Position numbers and translations under genes: made by a program
Assembly: GCF_028595325.1 (NCBI RefSeq)
Contig: NZ_JAQQXR010000001.1
Location: 434,001 to 498,000 of the forward strand
Direction: 5' to 3'
DNA length: 64,000 nucleotides
Source: Janthinobacterium fluminis
Lineage (GTDB): Bacteria; Pseudomonadota; Gammaproteobacteria; Burkholderiales; Burkholderiaceae_D
Shown here: in pieces, positions 46,169-59,914 of the stretch
How the letters are laid out: each line of letters begins with the position of its first letter
Numbering within the stretch: position 1 is the first letter of the stretch
The notes under the pieces: generated by a model
Told to the model about the DNA's origin: nothing
The model's database searches: none
What the model saw: only the letters and a program-made list of their open reading frames with translations

Positions 46169-46225
46169 ACGGCGGCGCCCCGGTCCGGGCGTTTGCGCGG
46201 GCCGGGGATACCCATCGGATCAGAC

Positions 46226-47020
46226 ATGAGAACATCGCATCGCATTTGGATTTGCGTCGCATTGGCATGCGCCGCGTTTGCCACCTATTTCTTCTGGCCA
46301 GGCCCTGTGGCCCCCGGCGTCGGCGCGGCCGGCGGCGCGGCCGGCGCGGCGCAGGCCGATGCTACAGCGGCGCCGGGCGGGGCGGCCGCTGCCGCCGGCG
46401 CGGCCGGCGCCGGCAAGAGCGTTTTGCTCGGCAACCCCGAGCTGCAGTCGCCGTTCGGGCCGGGTGCACCGGTGTCGGACGTGCTGGCCGGCGGCGCCGG
46501 CGCGGCGCCCGCCGCCGGCCAGCCGGAGAAGGAAGTGATCTCGGCGGCGGAAGCGGCGCGGCGGCAGAAAATGGCGGCCCTCGGGTATATGGTGCCGCCG
46601 GATTATTACAGCAAGGACTTGAAGACCCTGCGCATGCTGGCCAAGGGCGGCGACGCCTATGCGATGGTGCACCTGGGGGAAAAATATTATTTCGAGCTCA
46701 ACGGCAACAAGGCCAATCCCGAGTACGACAGCGGCACCGACTATGCGCTGGCGGCCAAGCAGTCGTTCAAGGAGGCTCTGGCGGCCGGCAACATCCGCTC
46801 GGCCGGCATCATCGCCGAACTGTATTTGCAGGAGAATAATCTGGCGGAAGCCTATGCCTGGCATCTGGTGTCCGAGCGGATGGGCGACAGCATCAGCGCC
46901 GACTGGTTCCGCAGCACCAAGGCGGCCCAGCAAGCCAGCGACGGCTTGAAGAGGGAGGCCGGCGCCAGGGCGGCGAAAATCACCGCCGAGCTGAACGGGA
47001 TGAAGCGCAAGGCCGCCTGA
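46226..47020 (+). CDS. Hypothetical membrane-anchored protein with Sel1/TPR-like segment
   Basis: A 264-residue protein. One N-terminal membrane helix (WICVALACAAFATYFFW), then a low-complexity Gly/Ala region (30-65), and a helical C-terminal domain with ALAAGNIRSAGIIAELYLQ and NLAEAYAWHLVSE, which looks like one or two Sel1-type repeats. Function unknown; such repeats bind proteins. The ATG at 46226 is the only one upstream of the membrane helix. It follows the metalloprotease by 57 bp and may share its transcript. Confidence 0.7.
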   Translation: MRTSHRIWICVALACAAFATYFFWPGPVAPGVGAAGGAAGAAQADATAAPGGAAAAAGAAGAGKSVLLGNPELQSPFGPGAPVSDVLAGGAGAAPAAGQPEKEVISAAEAARRQKMAALGYMVPPDYYSKDLKTLRMLAKGGDAYAMVHLGEKYYFELNGNKANPEYDSGTDYALAAKQSFKEALAAGNIRSAGIIAELYLQENNLAEAYAWHLVSERMGDSISADWFRSTKAAQQASDGLKREAGARAAKITAELNGMKRKAA

Positions 47021-47060
47021 GCCGGAGCGGCGCGGCGGGACCGGTCCCGCTTGGCGCCGT

Positions 47061-47890
47061 CTACGCGATGCGCTTGTACCATGGCTGTTGGGCATCCAGC
47101 GCCTGGTAGCAGTGCGCCAGCGCGTCGTCGGCGCGCAGCGGGGCGTCGATGCCGAGCACGCCGAAGCGCGCCAGGCTGTCGTGGAACAGTTGCAGCACGC
47201 GCCGGCGCAGCAGGGGGCCATAGTCGGGCAGGGCGCGGCGGCACACGATCAGCTGGAATTCGTTGCAGGACGCGTCCGTCACCAGGTTGTACTGCGCCCA
47301 TGTGATGCGGCTGCGCAGCGCCGGCCGCAGCACGGCGCGGCCGCCGCCCAGCTCGAAGTAGTCGGCGAAGCGGGCGCTGCCGCCGCTGCGCCGGTAGTGC
47401 GCCGCGTACTCGTCCAGGCGCGCGGCCGGGAAGCCGGCGTCGGCCGCCTCGGCCAGCGCCTGCTCGCTGGCGACCGTGGCGAAAATCTCCGTGCGCGCCT
47501 GCAGCCGCTCCTCCTGCAGCAGGATTGCCAGCGTCCACGCCTGGCCGGCGCCGGCGCATTCGGCCAGCCACACCTTCGGCGCGGCCGACGCGGGCAGGCA
47601 GGCGCCGAGCACGGCGCGCAACTGGCGCGCCTCGGCGGGGTCGTCGAAGGGCGCGGCCGGCGCCACGCCGAGCGCGCGCAGCAGCGCCGCGCCGGCCTGC
47701 GGCTGGTGCAGCACCTGCTCCTGCAGCGCCGAGATGCTGGCCAGGCCGCGCTGGCGCAGCGCGCCGCGCAGCTTGCGGCGCACGGCGGCGCGTTCGAAGG
47801 CGCGGAAGTCGTAGCCGTAGCGCTGCAGCAGCGCCTCCAGCAGCAGCGCGATTTCCAGCTCCTCGACGTCGGGCGCCGGGGCGGCGCCCC

Positions 47891-47903
<13 letters not shown>
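47061..47903 (-). CDS. CheR-like protein with degraded methyltransferase motifs
   Basis: A 280-residue protein with a CheR-type all-alpha N-terminal domain (LLEALLQRYGYDFRAFERAAVRRKL) and a Rossmann-like domain. The usual SAM motif SAGCSTGEE is replaced by ECAGAGQAW, the second acidic motif by ATVASEQAL, and the CRNVLIYF segment by CRRALPDYG. So SAM binding and methyl transfer look lost and the protein may be a binding partner only. It starts 13 bp inside the end of the large kinase gene. Translational coupling suggests it works with that kinase. Confidence 0.8.
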
Positions 47904-52759
<4,856 letters not shown>

Positions 52760-52879
52760 ACGCGCGATCCTCGTCGACACAGCGATTGAAGCAATATGTT
52801 CGCACAACAACTTTGGGGTCAGGTCTAGACATGGCGGTTTTTTGCCCGCTTCAGACTTGACATCATGTGGAGCAGGCAA

Positions 52880-54724
52880 TTATGCGGCCGTTTGCCGGTC
52901 GGCTTCCTGCCATTTTTGTTGCAGGACGGCGGCGCTCAGCGGCGCGCCCGCCAGCGCGCCCTGGTAGCGCCGGCAGCCGAGCGCCGCCAGCTGCGCCAGT
53001 TGCGCCGCGTGGTCGACGCCCAGTGCCACGGTGTCGAGCGACAGGGCGCGCGCCAGCAGGACGATGGCGGCGACCATGTCGGTGCCGCCGCCGCCGTCGC
53101 CGACGGCGGCGATGAAGCCGGCGTCGATTTTCAGCTCGTCCAGCGGCAGGGTCTTGCAGACGGCCAGGGCGGCGCCGGCGCTGCCGAAGTGGTCGACGCT
53201 GAGGCGCACGCCGGCGCCGCGCAGCAGGCCCAGCACGGCGTCCGAGTGCGCTGCCGCCCCGCACAGCAGCGTTTCGGGCAGTTCCACGCCGAGGCTGTCC
53301 GGCGCCAGGCCGTGGCGCTTGAGCCGGCCGAGCAACTGGTGCGCCAGCTCGGGCCGCAGTTGCGCGCCCATCAGGTTGACGCAGATGCGCGGCACCGACC
53401 ACGGCGGCGTCTGCGCCCGCCATTGCGCGGCCTGCTCGCAGGCGGCCGCGACGCTCCATTCGTCGAAGCGGTCGAGCAGGCCCAGGTCCGGCACCTGGGC
53501 CTGCCAGGCGCGCGCGGCCAGCAGGCCCAGGCGCGGGTGGTGCCAGTGCAGCAGGGCCTCGACGGCGTCGACGCCGCCGCCGGCGATGTCGACGATGGGC
53601 TGGTAGCGCAGTTCGAGCTGGCCGTCGTCGAGGGCCGCGCGCAGTTCCTTGCGCCATTGCTCGCGCTCGGCCTCGCGGGTGTTGAACGCTTCGTGGAAGT
53701 AGCTGACGCCGCCGCGCTGCAGCTGTTTGGCGTGGTACATGGCCAGGTCGGCGTGCTTCATGATCAGTTGCGCCGACGCGCCGTCCTGCGGGTAGAGGGC
53801 GATGCCGATGCTGCTGGAGGTGCGCACCTGCCGGCGCCCGATGGCGTAGGGGCGGCTGTGCGCCTGGACGATCTTGCGCGCCACCCGGGCCGCGTTGGCG
53901 GCGGCCACCCTGCCTTCGACGAGGACGACGAATTCGTCGCCGCCCAGGCGCGCAACGACGTCGGAGGCGCGCACGGCCGCCACCAGGCGCGCCGCCACCT
54001 GGCGCAGCAGCTCGTCGCCGACCTCGTGGCCGCAGCTGTCGTTGACGTCCTTGAATTTGTCGAGGTCGAGGAAGAGCAGGGCGAATTCGCCCCGCTGGCG
54101 GTCGGCCAGGCTGACGGCGTGTTCCAGCTGCTGGATCAGCGAGCGGCGGTTAACCAGGCCCGTCAGCGGATCGCGGATGGCCAGTTCGCTGGCGCGCTGC
54201 TCGGCCAGCTTGCGCTCGGCCACCTCCTGCTCCAGCTCGGCGTTGATGCGCTCCAGGTCTTGCAGGCGCTGCACGCGCAAGTCCTGGTTGAGCTTGGCCA
54301 ACTGCGCCGTTTTGCTCTCCAGCAGTATCGTTTTTTTCGCCATTTCGACGAACACGGCCACCTTCGTCTGCAGCACTTGCGGAATGATGGGCGTGAACAG
54401 GTAGTCGGCCGCGCCGGCCTGGTAGGCGCGCAGGCGGTCGATTTCGTCGGCGTAATGGGCCGTGATGAAGATGATGGGCACGGCGTAGGAGCGCGGGTGC
54501 GAGTGGATCGCCTCGGCCGTCTCGAAGCCGTCCATGCCGGGCATGCCGACGTCGAGCAGGATGACGGCGAAGTCGTGGCGCAGCACCTGGCGCAGCGCTT
54601 CCTTGCCCGAGCCGGCGCTGAGCAGCTCGTATTCCTGCCGCGCGGCGGCCTCCAGCAGCAGGCTTTCGAGCGCCAGCAGGCTGGCCGGGTCGTCATTGAC
54701 GAGGAGGACTTTGGGGATCAGCAC
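52880..54724 (-). CDS. Response regulator with GGDEF and degraded EAL domains
   Basis: About 614 residues. REC ([16 protein letters not shown], acceptor in [13 protein letters not shown]), a coiled coil (about 145-190), GGDEF domain with intact [13 protein letters not shown], and an EAL domain in which DDFG reads DHFG and the EGVE region reads LGVD, so c-di-GMP hydrolysis is probably lost. It likely makes c-di-GMP or senses it. GTG 54724 is preferred, placing [11 protein letters not shown] at the N terminus with AAGGA upstream; a TTG at 54805 is an alternative. It lies 120 bp upstream of the large kinase gene and is probably its output partner. Confidence 0.87.
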   Translation of the reverse strand: MLIPKVLLVNDDPASLLALESLLLEAAARQEYELLSAGSGKEALRQVLRHDFAVILLDVGMPGMDGFETAEAIHSHPRSYAVPIIFITAHYADEIDRLRAYQAGAADYLFTPIIPQVLQTKVAVFVEMAKKTILLESKTAQLAKLNQDLRVQRLQDLERINAELEQEVAERKLAEQRASELAIRDPLTGLVNRRSLIQQLEHAVSLADRQRGEFALLFLDLDKFKDVNDSCGHEVGDELLRQVAARLVAAVRASDVVARLGGDEFVVLVEGRVAAANAARVARKIVQAHSRPYAIGRRQVRTSSSIGIALYPQDGASAQLIMKHADLAMYHAKQLQRGGVSYFHEAFNTREAEREQWRKELRAALDDGQLELRYQPIVDIAGGGVDAVEALLHWHHPRLGLLAARAWQAQVPDLGLLDRFDEWSVAAACEQAAQWRAQTPPWSVPRICVNLMGAQLRPELAHQLLGRLKRHGLAPDSLGVELPETLLCGAAAHSDAVLGLLRGAGVRLSVDHFGSAGAALAVCKTLPLDELKIDAGFIAAVGDGGGGTDMVAAIVLLARALSLDTVALGVDHAAQLAQLAALGCRRYQGALAGAPLSAAVLQQKWQEADRQTAA

Positions 54725-54950
54725 GTTCGATGTCGGTCCTTGGCGGAGGGCGTCGGCGCTACCGGCGTAAAGTCTAAAAGATACTCCAGTGCCCGGCGGA
54801 GTCAAGACCTAATTACGCCCGCCGCGGTGGCGAATATTTGCCGGGTTCTGACTTATAATGAGCCGCAGGCAACACGGCAAGCCGTTCGCCCGCCGCGCGG
54901 CAAGGCGCCGGGACGGGCGCAGGCTTGGTCGTTTTCGAGAGGGAGGGCAG

Positions 54951-56774
54951 GTGAACTTAGTAAGCATCGACACCCGCGACGTAGCGGTCGGCCAGAATAT
55001 TTTGCGAAAATGGCAAGATGTGCTCGACTTGCTGACGAATATAGTCAAGATTCCGGCCGCGCTGATCATGCGCGTCGAGCCGCCGTCGATCCAAGTCTTC
55101 CTGTCCAGCCATTCCGAGGGCAACCCCTACGAAGAGCACGAGCTGGCGCCGCTGGGCACCGGCCTGTACTGCGAAACGGTGATGGCCACGCGCCGCCACC
55201 TGATCGTCCCCGATGCGCTGGCGGACCCCCACTGGTGCAACAATCCGGACGTCAAGCTGGGCATGATTTCCTATATGGGCCTGCCGTTGATCTGGCCGGA
55301 CGAACATGTCTTCGGCACCATCTGCGTGCTCGACAAGCAGGAAAACCCGTACAGCTCGCTGTTCCTGCAATTGCTGCAGCAATTCCGCGGCATCGTCGAG
55401 GCCGATCTGCGGCAAATCCACACGGACTGGGTGCGCGCCCGCGAGGACGCGGCGCTGCGCGCCGACGAGGCCGAACGGGTGCGCCTGGAGTTCCAGCAGA
55501 TCCGCGCCGGCGAGCAGCAGGCGCTGGCGCGGCTGCGCGAGAGCGAGGAGCGCTGGCATTTCGCGCTGGAGGGCGCCGGCGACGGCGTCTGGGATTGGGA
55601 GGTCGGCGCCGCGACGGTGTTTTATTCGTCGCGCTGCCTGGAATTACTGGGTTTTTGCGGACTGGACGACCATGTCCCGTTCGCCTTGTGGGAACAGCAT
55701 GTGCACCCGGACGACCTGCCGCTCGTCATGGACGATGTGCGCGCCTACCTGGATGGGCGCACCAGCCAGTTCACCAGCGAGCACCGCTTCCAGGTCGGCG
55801 GCCAGTGGAAATGGCTGCTCACGCGCGGCATGGTGGTCAGCCGTGACGGCGAGGGCCGCGCGCTGCGGCTGATCGGCACGTATTCGGACGTCACGGCGCG
55901 CAAGCTGGCCGAGGTCGAGCTGCTCACGCTCAACAACCGGCTTGAGGAACGCGTCGCCGCCCGGACGGCCGAGTTGCAGCAGGCCATGGAGCAAATCATC
56001 GTCACGGAAAAAATGGCGTCGCTGGGCCGGCTGGTGGCCGGCGTCGCCCACGAGTTGAACACGCCGCTGGGCAATATCGTGCTGTCCTCGTCGACGCTGA
56101 AGGAGGCCATCGACGGCGTCGGCCAGCTCGCCGCCGGCAAGCGCCTGACCCAGGCCGGGCTGGAGGAATTTCTGCTCAACGGCAAGGGCGCCTGCGAGCT
56201 GATCGAACGCAACGGCCTGCACGCGGGCGAGCTGATCACCAGCTTCAAGCAGGTGGCCGTCGACCAGGCCAGCCAGCAGCGCCGCGTGTTCGACCTGCGC
56301 AAGACGGTGCTGGAAATGGTGGCGGCGCTGGGGCCGATCACGCGGCGCGCGCGGGCGACGCTGGACGTGCGCATCCCCGCCGGCATCGGCATGGACAGCT
56401 ACCCCGGCTCGATGGACCAGATCATCACCAACCTGGTGACGAACTCGATCAACCACGGCTTCGAGGGCCGCAGCGGCGGCTGCGTGACGATCAGCGCCGC
56501 GCAGCGGGGCGAGTGCGTCGAGCTGGTCTACGAGGACGACGGCTGCGGCATCGAGAAATCGTTGCAGAGCAAGGTCTTCGACCCGTTTTACACGACCAAG
56601 ATGGGGCAGGGTGGCTCCGGGCTGGGGCTGGCGATCGTGCACAACATCGTGCAAGCGATCTTCAAGGGCAGCGTGCGGCTCGACAGCGCGCCGGGGCAGG
56701 GCGCCCGCTTCGTGTTTTCGCTGCCGCGCCGCCTGCCGGAAGAGGCGCCGCCGCGATTTCCCGCTGCCCTATAG
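54951..56774 (+). CDS. GAF-PAS sensor histidine kinase
   Basis: A 607-residue soluble kinase. GAF (about 15-165, LGTGLYCETVMATRRHLIV), coiled coil, PAS/PAC (about 205-325, WHFALEGAGDGVWDWEVG), coiled coil, HisKA-like VAGVAHELNTPLGN (H367) and HATPase (NLVTNSINHGFEG, GGSGLGLAIVHNIV). It lacks a REC domain. GTG 54951 follows GGAGGGCAG at ideal spacing and no ATG fits. It diverges from the GGDEF regulator, so the two may form a two-component pair along with the HAMP kinase. Confidence 0.9.
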   Translation: MNLVSIDTRDVAVGQNILRKWQDVLDLLTNIVKIPAALIMRVEPPSIQVFLSSHSEGNPYEEHELAPLGTGLYCETVMATRRHLIVPDALADPHWCNNPDVKLGMISYMGLPLIWPDEHVFGTICVLDKQENPYSSLFLQLLQQFRGIVEADLRQIHTDWVRAREDAALRADEAERVRLEFQQIRAGEQQALARLRESEERWHFALEGAGDGVWDWEVGAATVFYSSRCLELLGFCGLDDHVPFALWEQHVHPDDLPLVMDDVRAYLDGRTSQFTSEHRFQVGGQWKWLLTRGMVVSRDGEGRALRLIGTYSDVTARKLAEVELLTLNNRLEERVAARTAELQQAMEQIIVTEKMASLGRLVAGVAHELNTPLGNIVLSSSTLKEAIDGVGQLAAGKRLTQAGLEEFLLNGKGACELIERNGLHAGELITSFKQVAVDQASQQRRVFDLRKTVLEMVAALGPITRRARATLDVRIPAGIGMDSYPGSMDQIITNLVTNSINHGFEGRSGGCVTISAAQRGECVELVYEDDGCGIEKSLQSKVFDPFYTTKMGQGGSGLGLAIVHNIVQAIFKGSVRLDSAPGQGARFVFSLPRRLPEEAPPRFPAAL

Positions 56775-56879
56775 ACGGCCGACATGCGTCAGTCTGCCGG
56801 GCCGCTGCCCGCCCCCGTAGCGCGGGAAGCGGCCCGGCAGGCAGGCGGCGAGATTTTTTCCACCAACTGGGAGTATGCA

Positions 56880-57557
56880 TTGAAATCAAGGCAAACATTC
56901 TGCTTCGTCGCCTTGCTGGCGCTGGCGTGCGGCGCACAGGCGGAGCGGCGCCCGCAGCGCGACGCGCAGCAGCAGTCCGGCGTGGCCGGCGAGTTCGATT
57001 ACTATGCGGTGGCGCTGAGCTGGTCGCCGTCCTTCTGCGCCAAGCGCGACGACCCCGGCCAGTGCGCGGCAGGGCGCCGGCTCGGCTTCGTGCTGCATGG
57101 CTTGTGGCCGCAGTACGTCAACGGCTATCCGCAGAACTGCACGGCGGCGAAGCTGTCGCCGCCGGTCAGGGCGAAATACGCGTCGATCTACCCGTCGCCG
57201 GGCTTGATCGGGCACGAGTGGGCCAAGCACGGCAGTTGCTCGGGGCTGGAGCAGGCCGCCTATTTTGACTTGTCGGCCAAGCTGAAGGAGCAGATCGTCA
57301 TTCCGGCCGCCTACCGCCAGCCCGCCAGCCCCGTGCGCGCCAGCAATGCCGATTTTGTGCAGGCGTTCATGGCGGCCAATCCGGCCATGCCGGCGAACGC
57401 CGTGCTGCCGTTTTGCAGCGACGGCGGCCGCTTCCTGAGCGAGATGCGCGCCTGCTTTGACAAGAGCGGCGGCGCGCAAAGCTGCAGCGCCCAGGAGGTC
57501 AGGCGCTCGAACAAATCGTGCGGCCAGGCGAGTTTTCTGATGCCGAACGTCAGATAG
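56880..57557 (+). CDS. Secreted ribonuclease T2
   Basis: About 225 residues. Signal peptide (FCFVALLALACGAQA), then the two catalytic segments CAS1 (LGFVLHGLWPQY) and CAS2 (GHEWAKHGSC) with their histidines, and several cysteines for disulfides. It cuts RNA non-specifically outside the cytoplasm for nutrient recovery. TTG 56880 follows GGGAG at seven bases and gives a correct signal peptide; the in-frame ATG at 56784 adds a charged 32-residue lead that is unlikely. Its stop codon directly touches the left inverted repeat of the small-gene island. Confidence 0.88.
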   Translation: MKSRQTFCFVALLALACGAQAERRPQRDAQQQSGVAGEFDYYAVALSWSPSFCAKRDDPGQCAAGRRLGFVLHGLWPQYVNGYPQNCTAAKLSPPVRAKYASIYPSPGLIGHEWAKHGSCSGLEQAAYFDLSAKLKEQIVIPAAYRQPASPVRASNADFVQAFMAANPAMPANAVLPFCSDGGRFLSEMRACFDKSGGAQSCSAQEVRRSNKSCGQASFLMPNVR

Positions 57558-57607
57558 CTGTATTAGCTCAGACTTCACCTGGCACTAGCTGTCAGGTGAG
57601 TTAAAGT
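57558..57607 (+). repeat. Left inverted repeat (IR-L) bounding the small-gene island
   Basis: A 50-bp sequence starting CTGTATTAGCTCAGACTT. Its reverse complement matches 61821-61870 at 37 of 50 positions by hand count; the outer 18 bases match at 15. It contains its own hairpin (CACCTGGCA with TGTCAGGTG). It starts one base after the RNase T2 stop codon. Confidence 0.75.
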
Positions 57608-57621
57608 TCTGAGAGGCCGCT

Positions 57622-57641
57622 ACCGGCCAACAGCTGCCGTT
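57622..57641 (+). repeat. Cassette-spacer motif, copy 1
   Basis: ACCGGCCAACAGCTGCCGTT, upstream of the DUF6434 gene. One of seven related 20-21-bp motifs found in the gaps of this island (consensus about nCCGGCCAnnAGCGGnCnTT). Confidence 0.7.
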
Positions 57642-57671
57642 CACGTTTTTTGATATAGCAGGAATTTGACG

Positions 57672-57887
57672 ATGAAATTCGATTGGCACGGAGGAGTGAT
57701 TTTGCGCACAACCGAAATTGATTCTGATTATAAGAACACGCAAAACGTTCGGCGCTTTCTTTGTAGTCAGTGCGGGCCAGATTTTAAATTTGACCGTAAA
57801 CTGATGGCGTGGGTGCGTAACGGTATTTCGAAGAACATGGGCAACGTGGTGGACGAATGGGTGCGACGCCGCGAAGGGCGCGGCTGA
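57672..57887 (+). CDS. DUF6434 domain protein
   Basis: A 71-residue protein, MKFDWHGGVILRTTEI at the start, then NTQNVRRFLCSQCG, FKFDRKLMAWVRNG and a basic WVRRREG end. I recognise the pattern as DUF6434, a small domain sometimes fused to SAP DNA-binding motifs. Function unknown. AGGAA lies eight bases before the ATG. It is the first gene of the island and uses AT-richer codons than the RNase gene before it. Confidence 0.7.
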   Translation: MKFDWHGGVILRTTEIDSDYKNTQNVRRFLCSQCGPDFKFDRKLMAWVRNGISKNMGNVVDEWVRRREGRG

Positions 57888-57888
57888 G

Positions 57889-57908
57889 TTCGGCCAGGAG
57901 CAGCCCTT
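57889..57908 (+). repeat. Cassette-spacer motif, copy 2
   Basis: TTCGGCCAGGAGCAGCCCTT, beginning directly after the DUF6434 stop. Confidence 0.6.
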
Positions 57909-57960
57909 CCCAACCGAACAGCCTTTACCATTTTGAGTTTTAACACTTTCGGGAGCTACC

Positions 57961-58161
57961 ATGCAAATGGTTCGAGTACATTCCAGTGCCATTGTTGCGA
58001 TTGGTTACGACGAGCAAACAGCTCGCATGCGAATCCAATTTCAGCAAGGGCATAGTTATGATTTTTGTCGAGTACCTCCGAATGTGCATGCTGCGTTTAT
58101 GCGTGCCTACTCCAAGGGTATTTACTACAATGAACACATCAAAGACCGATATCAATGTTAA
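57961..58161 (+). CDS. KTSC domain protein
   Basis: A 66-residue protein matching the KTSC pattern: VHSSAIVAIGYDEQTARMRI, then FQQGHSYDFCRVPPNVHAAFM and ending KGIYYNEHIKDRY. Proteins of this family are small, widely transferred, and associated with lysyl-tRNA synthetase C-terminal regions by name only; the role is unknown. GGAG precedes the ATG by five bases. Second gene of the island. Confidence 0.85.
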   Translation: MQMVRVHSSAIVAIGYDEQTARMRIQFQQGHSYDFCRVPPNVHAAFMRAYSKGIYYNEHIKDRYQC

Positions 58162-58207
58162 TCGGCATTTGGCCTAAAAATTGAACTAGTCGGCAGTCAG
58201 TCAAAAG

Positions 58208-58228
58208 CTGTCGGTCGACATCGGTGCT
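58208..58228 (+). repeat. Weak cassette-spacer-like sequence between the KTSC and 90-residue genes
   Basis: CTGTCGGTCGACATCGGTGCT keeps CGGTCGA and CGG but is degenerate. It fills the place expected for a spacer motif. Confidence 0.35.
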
Positions 58229-58252
58229 TTTATTTGAATTTGCAGGAAAAAT

Positions 58253-58525
58253 ATGAAGCAAGTCTTGCCCCATATTCAAATTGGATTTCATAATGATGAG
58301 CATGTCATCGTTGTTGTGGGCGACTATGAGCTTGCTGACTTCATCGAAGACTACCTCGGTGATGATTGCGACCTAGTTTACGATTACCGGACTACCGTCG
58401 AACGACCAGGCGGTGAAATTGTCACCTTACATTTTCCAGTATCTGCACTGTTGCAAGAAATAGAAGGTGGCCTTACAAAGCTGTCCTTGGACGAAGTTGA
58501 GCGCATCTATCGCCTCAACAACTAG
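58253..58525 (+). CDS. Small acidic orphan protein
   Basis: A 90-residue acidic protein, with VIVVVGDYELADFIEDYLGDDCD and LHFPVSALLQEIEGGL in its sequence. No signal or membrane segment. AGGAAA precedes the ATG. I do not recognise the family. Its size and acidity would suit an immunity or antitoxin-type protein, but no partner toxin is obvious; that is only a guess. Third gene of the island. Confidence 0.7.
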   Translation: MKQVLPHIQIGFHNDEHVIVVVGDYELADFIEDYLGDDCDLVYDYRTTVERPGGEIVTLHFPVSALLQEIEGGLTKLSLDEVERIYRLNN

Positions 58526-58537
58526 AACATGACTCGT

Positions 58538-58557
58538 ACCGGCCAACACCGGACCTT
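58538..58557 (+). repeat. Cassette-spacer motif, copy 3
   Basis: ACCGGCCAACACCGGACCTT, 13 bp after the preceding stop. Confidence 0.7.
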
Positions 58558-58585
58558 CAGCACTTGACATGAACGCTAGAACTTT

Positions 58586-59089
58586 ATGATTCACATGCGG
58601 TTTATAAAATTGAGGCTCTTTTCGCTAACAATTCTTGTAAGTACCGCTGGTATAGCGTCTGCAAATACGGATGTTGTCGCCCCTCCAAACTTGCCGGAAG
58701 CGTGCTCATCGAATACAAAGGCAAGCCTACGACAAGAGGTCTATGGGCTTACTAGGCAAGATGCCGGGAGTGCTTGGCAACTTGTTGAAACGTTTTTGTG
58801 TGCAGGCAAGAACAGGGCCCAGCGGGTATTTGAAAAAGCCCACTCGCAGTCAATAGTATTCAGAATTGCAGCACCAACAGGATTTGAAGAAAGGCCTGTG
58901 GAAGACATCAATCATGAACTCCAACAACAACAACTTCCAGCTGGGAGAGCGTGGGGACCGTCAGTTCGGAAAGAGGCAGAGGATTTGGTCATCTACTACT
59001 CCGCCAATGACACTTGCTGGGACTTTTTCGGGCTGCGATTTATCGACAAGAAATGGCAACTCGTAACATTGGGTGTCGGATGCGATTAA
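58586..59089 (+). CDS. Secreted orphan protein
   Basis: A 167-residue protein with a Sec signal (LFSLTILVSTAGIASA). The mature part contains cysteines at LPEACSS, FLCAGK, DTCWDF and GVGCD, consistent with disulfides in the periplasm, and ends FIDKKWQLVTLGVGCD. No family recognised. ATG 58586 or 58595. Fourth gene of the island. Confidence 0.7.
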   Translation: MIHMRFIKLRLFSLTILVSTAGIASANTDVVAPPNLPEACSSNTKASLRQEVYGLTRQDAGSAWQLVETFLCAGKNRAQRVFEKAHSQSIVFRIAAPTGFEERPVEDINHELQQQQLPAGRAWGPSVRKEAEDLVIYYSANDTCWDFFGLRFIDKKWQLVTLGVGCD

Positions 59090-59144
59090 CCTTTTCCGGC
59101 TGGAATCCGACAGTGGTTTAAAAATTTTATATATTAAACACAGC

Positions 59145-59768
59145 ATGAGCATCATTAAGTTTTTGTTCGCCGCGCTCGTTTTGTTACCATTTAAGGCTTT
59201 TGCCGGAGTTGACTGTGACAAGCTAGACAAAGCTGGTGATAATATTGCAAACGTCATTCCGGATTACGGTTCGGGTCGCGATATTATTGGAGATGGGCGG
59301 TTGCAGTTTTATTCAGCACCAGATGTAAGCTGCAAGATGGCTGGCCGGTTTGTCCTTCCCGGAGATACTCTGTTTGCAAAGTTCGATTACAAAGGATTTA
59401 CAAAAGTCTCATTCATCGCCATGAAGAAGAGTGACCGGGAAATTACGGCATGGGTTGTGTCCTCTCGGCTGCGAGAAAATAGTGAAGGGATAGTACCAGG
59501 GCATGCGCCTGATGTTGAGGAAGTCAGCAGGCAGCTACAGGATGGGGAGTCCGCGATTTCTCAACGCAAGTATGAAAGTGCCATTGAGATATGCCAAGGA
59601 GGGCTTGATGCAATTGGCGACGCATATTGGAGCAAGAATATTGAAGATGACACTGACCTGAAGTTGATGGCGGCCCGTCTCCTTCGAAAAGATGGTAAAT
59701 TGGAGAATGCAGCTTCAATGTATTGCGGAATACTGGTTGCGCGACTTCGCCTTTACAATAAAAGATAG
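59145..59768 (+). CDS. Secreted orphan protein with SH3-like and helical parts
   Basis: A 207-residue protein with a signal peptide (FLFAALVLLPFKAFA). The middle part (GRLQFYSAPDVSCKMAGRFV, then TKVSFIAMKKSDREITAWV) looks like a bacterial SH3-type barrel; the C-terminal part (residues 130-205) is helical and TPR-like. Function unknown. The gap before it shows only a very weak spacer-like trace near 59094. Fifth gene of the island. Confidence 0.68.
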   Translation: MSIIKFLFAALVLLPFKAFAGVDCDKLDKAGDNIANVIPDYGSGRDIIGDGRLQFYSAPDVSCKMAGRFVLPGDTLFAKFDYKGFTKVSFIAMKKSDREITAWVVSSRLRENSEGIVPGHAPDVEEVSRQLQDGESAISQRKYESAIEICQGGLDAIGDAYWSKNIEDDTDLKLMAARLLRKDGKLENAASMYCGILVARLRLYNKR

Positions 59769-59788
59769 GTTAGAAATTAGGAATGCTG

Positions 59789-59845
59789 GACGTCCGCAAC
59801 GGGGCGGAGGCCGCCAAGGACAGCAACCGGCCAAAAGCGGACGTC
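59789..59845 (+). repeat. Cassette-spacer motif, copy 4, inside a full inverted repeat
   Basis: ACCGGCCAAAAGCGGACGTC (59826-59845) is the clearest copy. Its end GCGGACGTC is exactly complementary to GACGTCCGC at 59789-59797, so the spacer can fold into one long hairpin, a feature weaker or lost in other copies. Confidence 0.75.
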
Positions 59846-59914
59846 GCAATACCACGCCCTTATACCTATGGACGTGTGCGCTTGCCGATGAATTATTTGC
59901 AGAAAGAAATTTAG

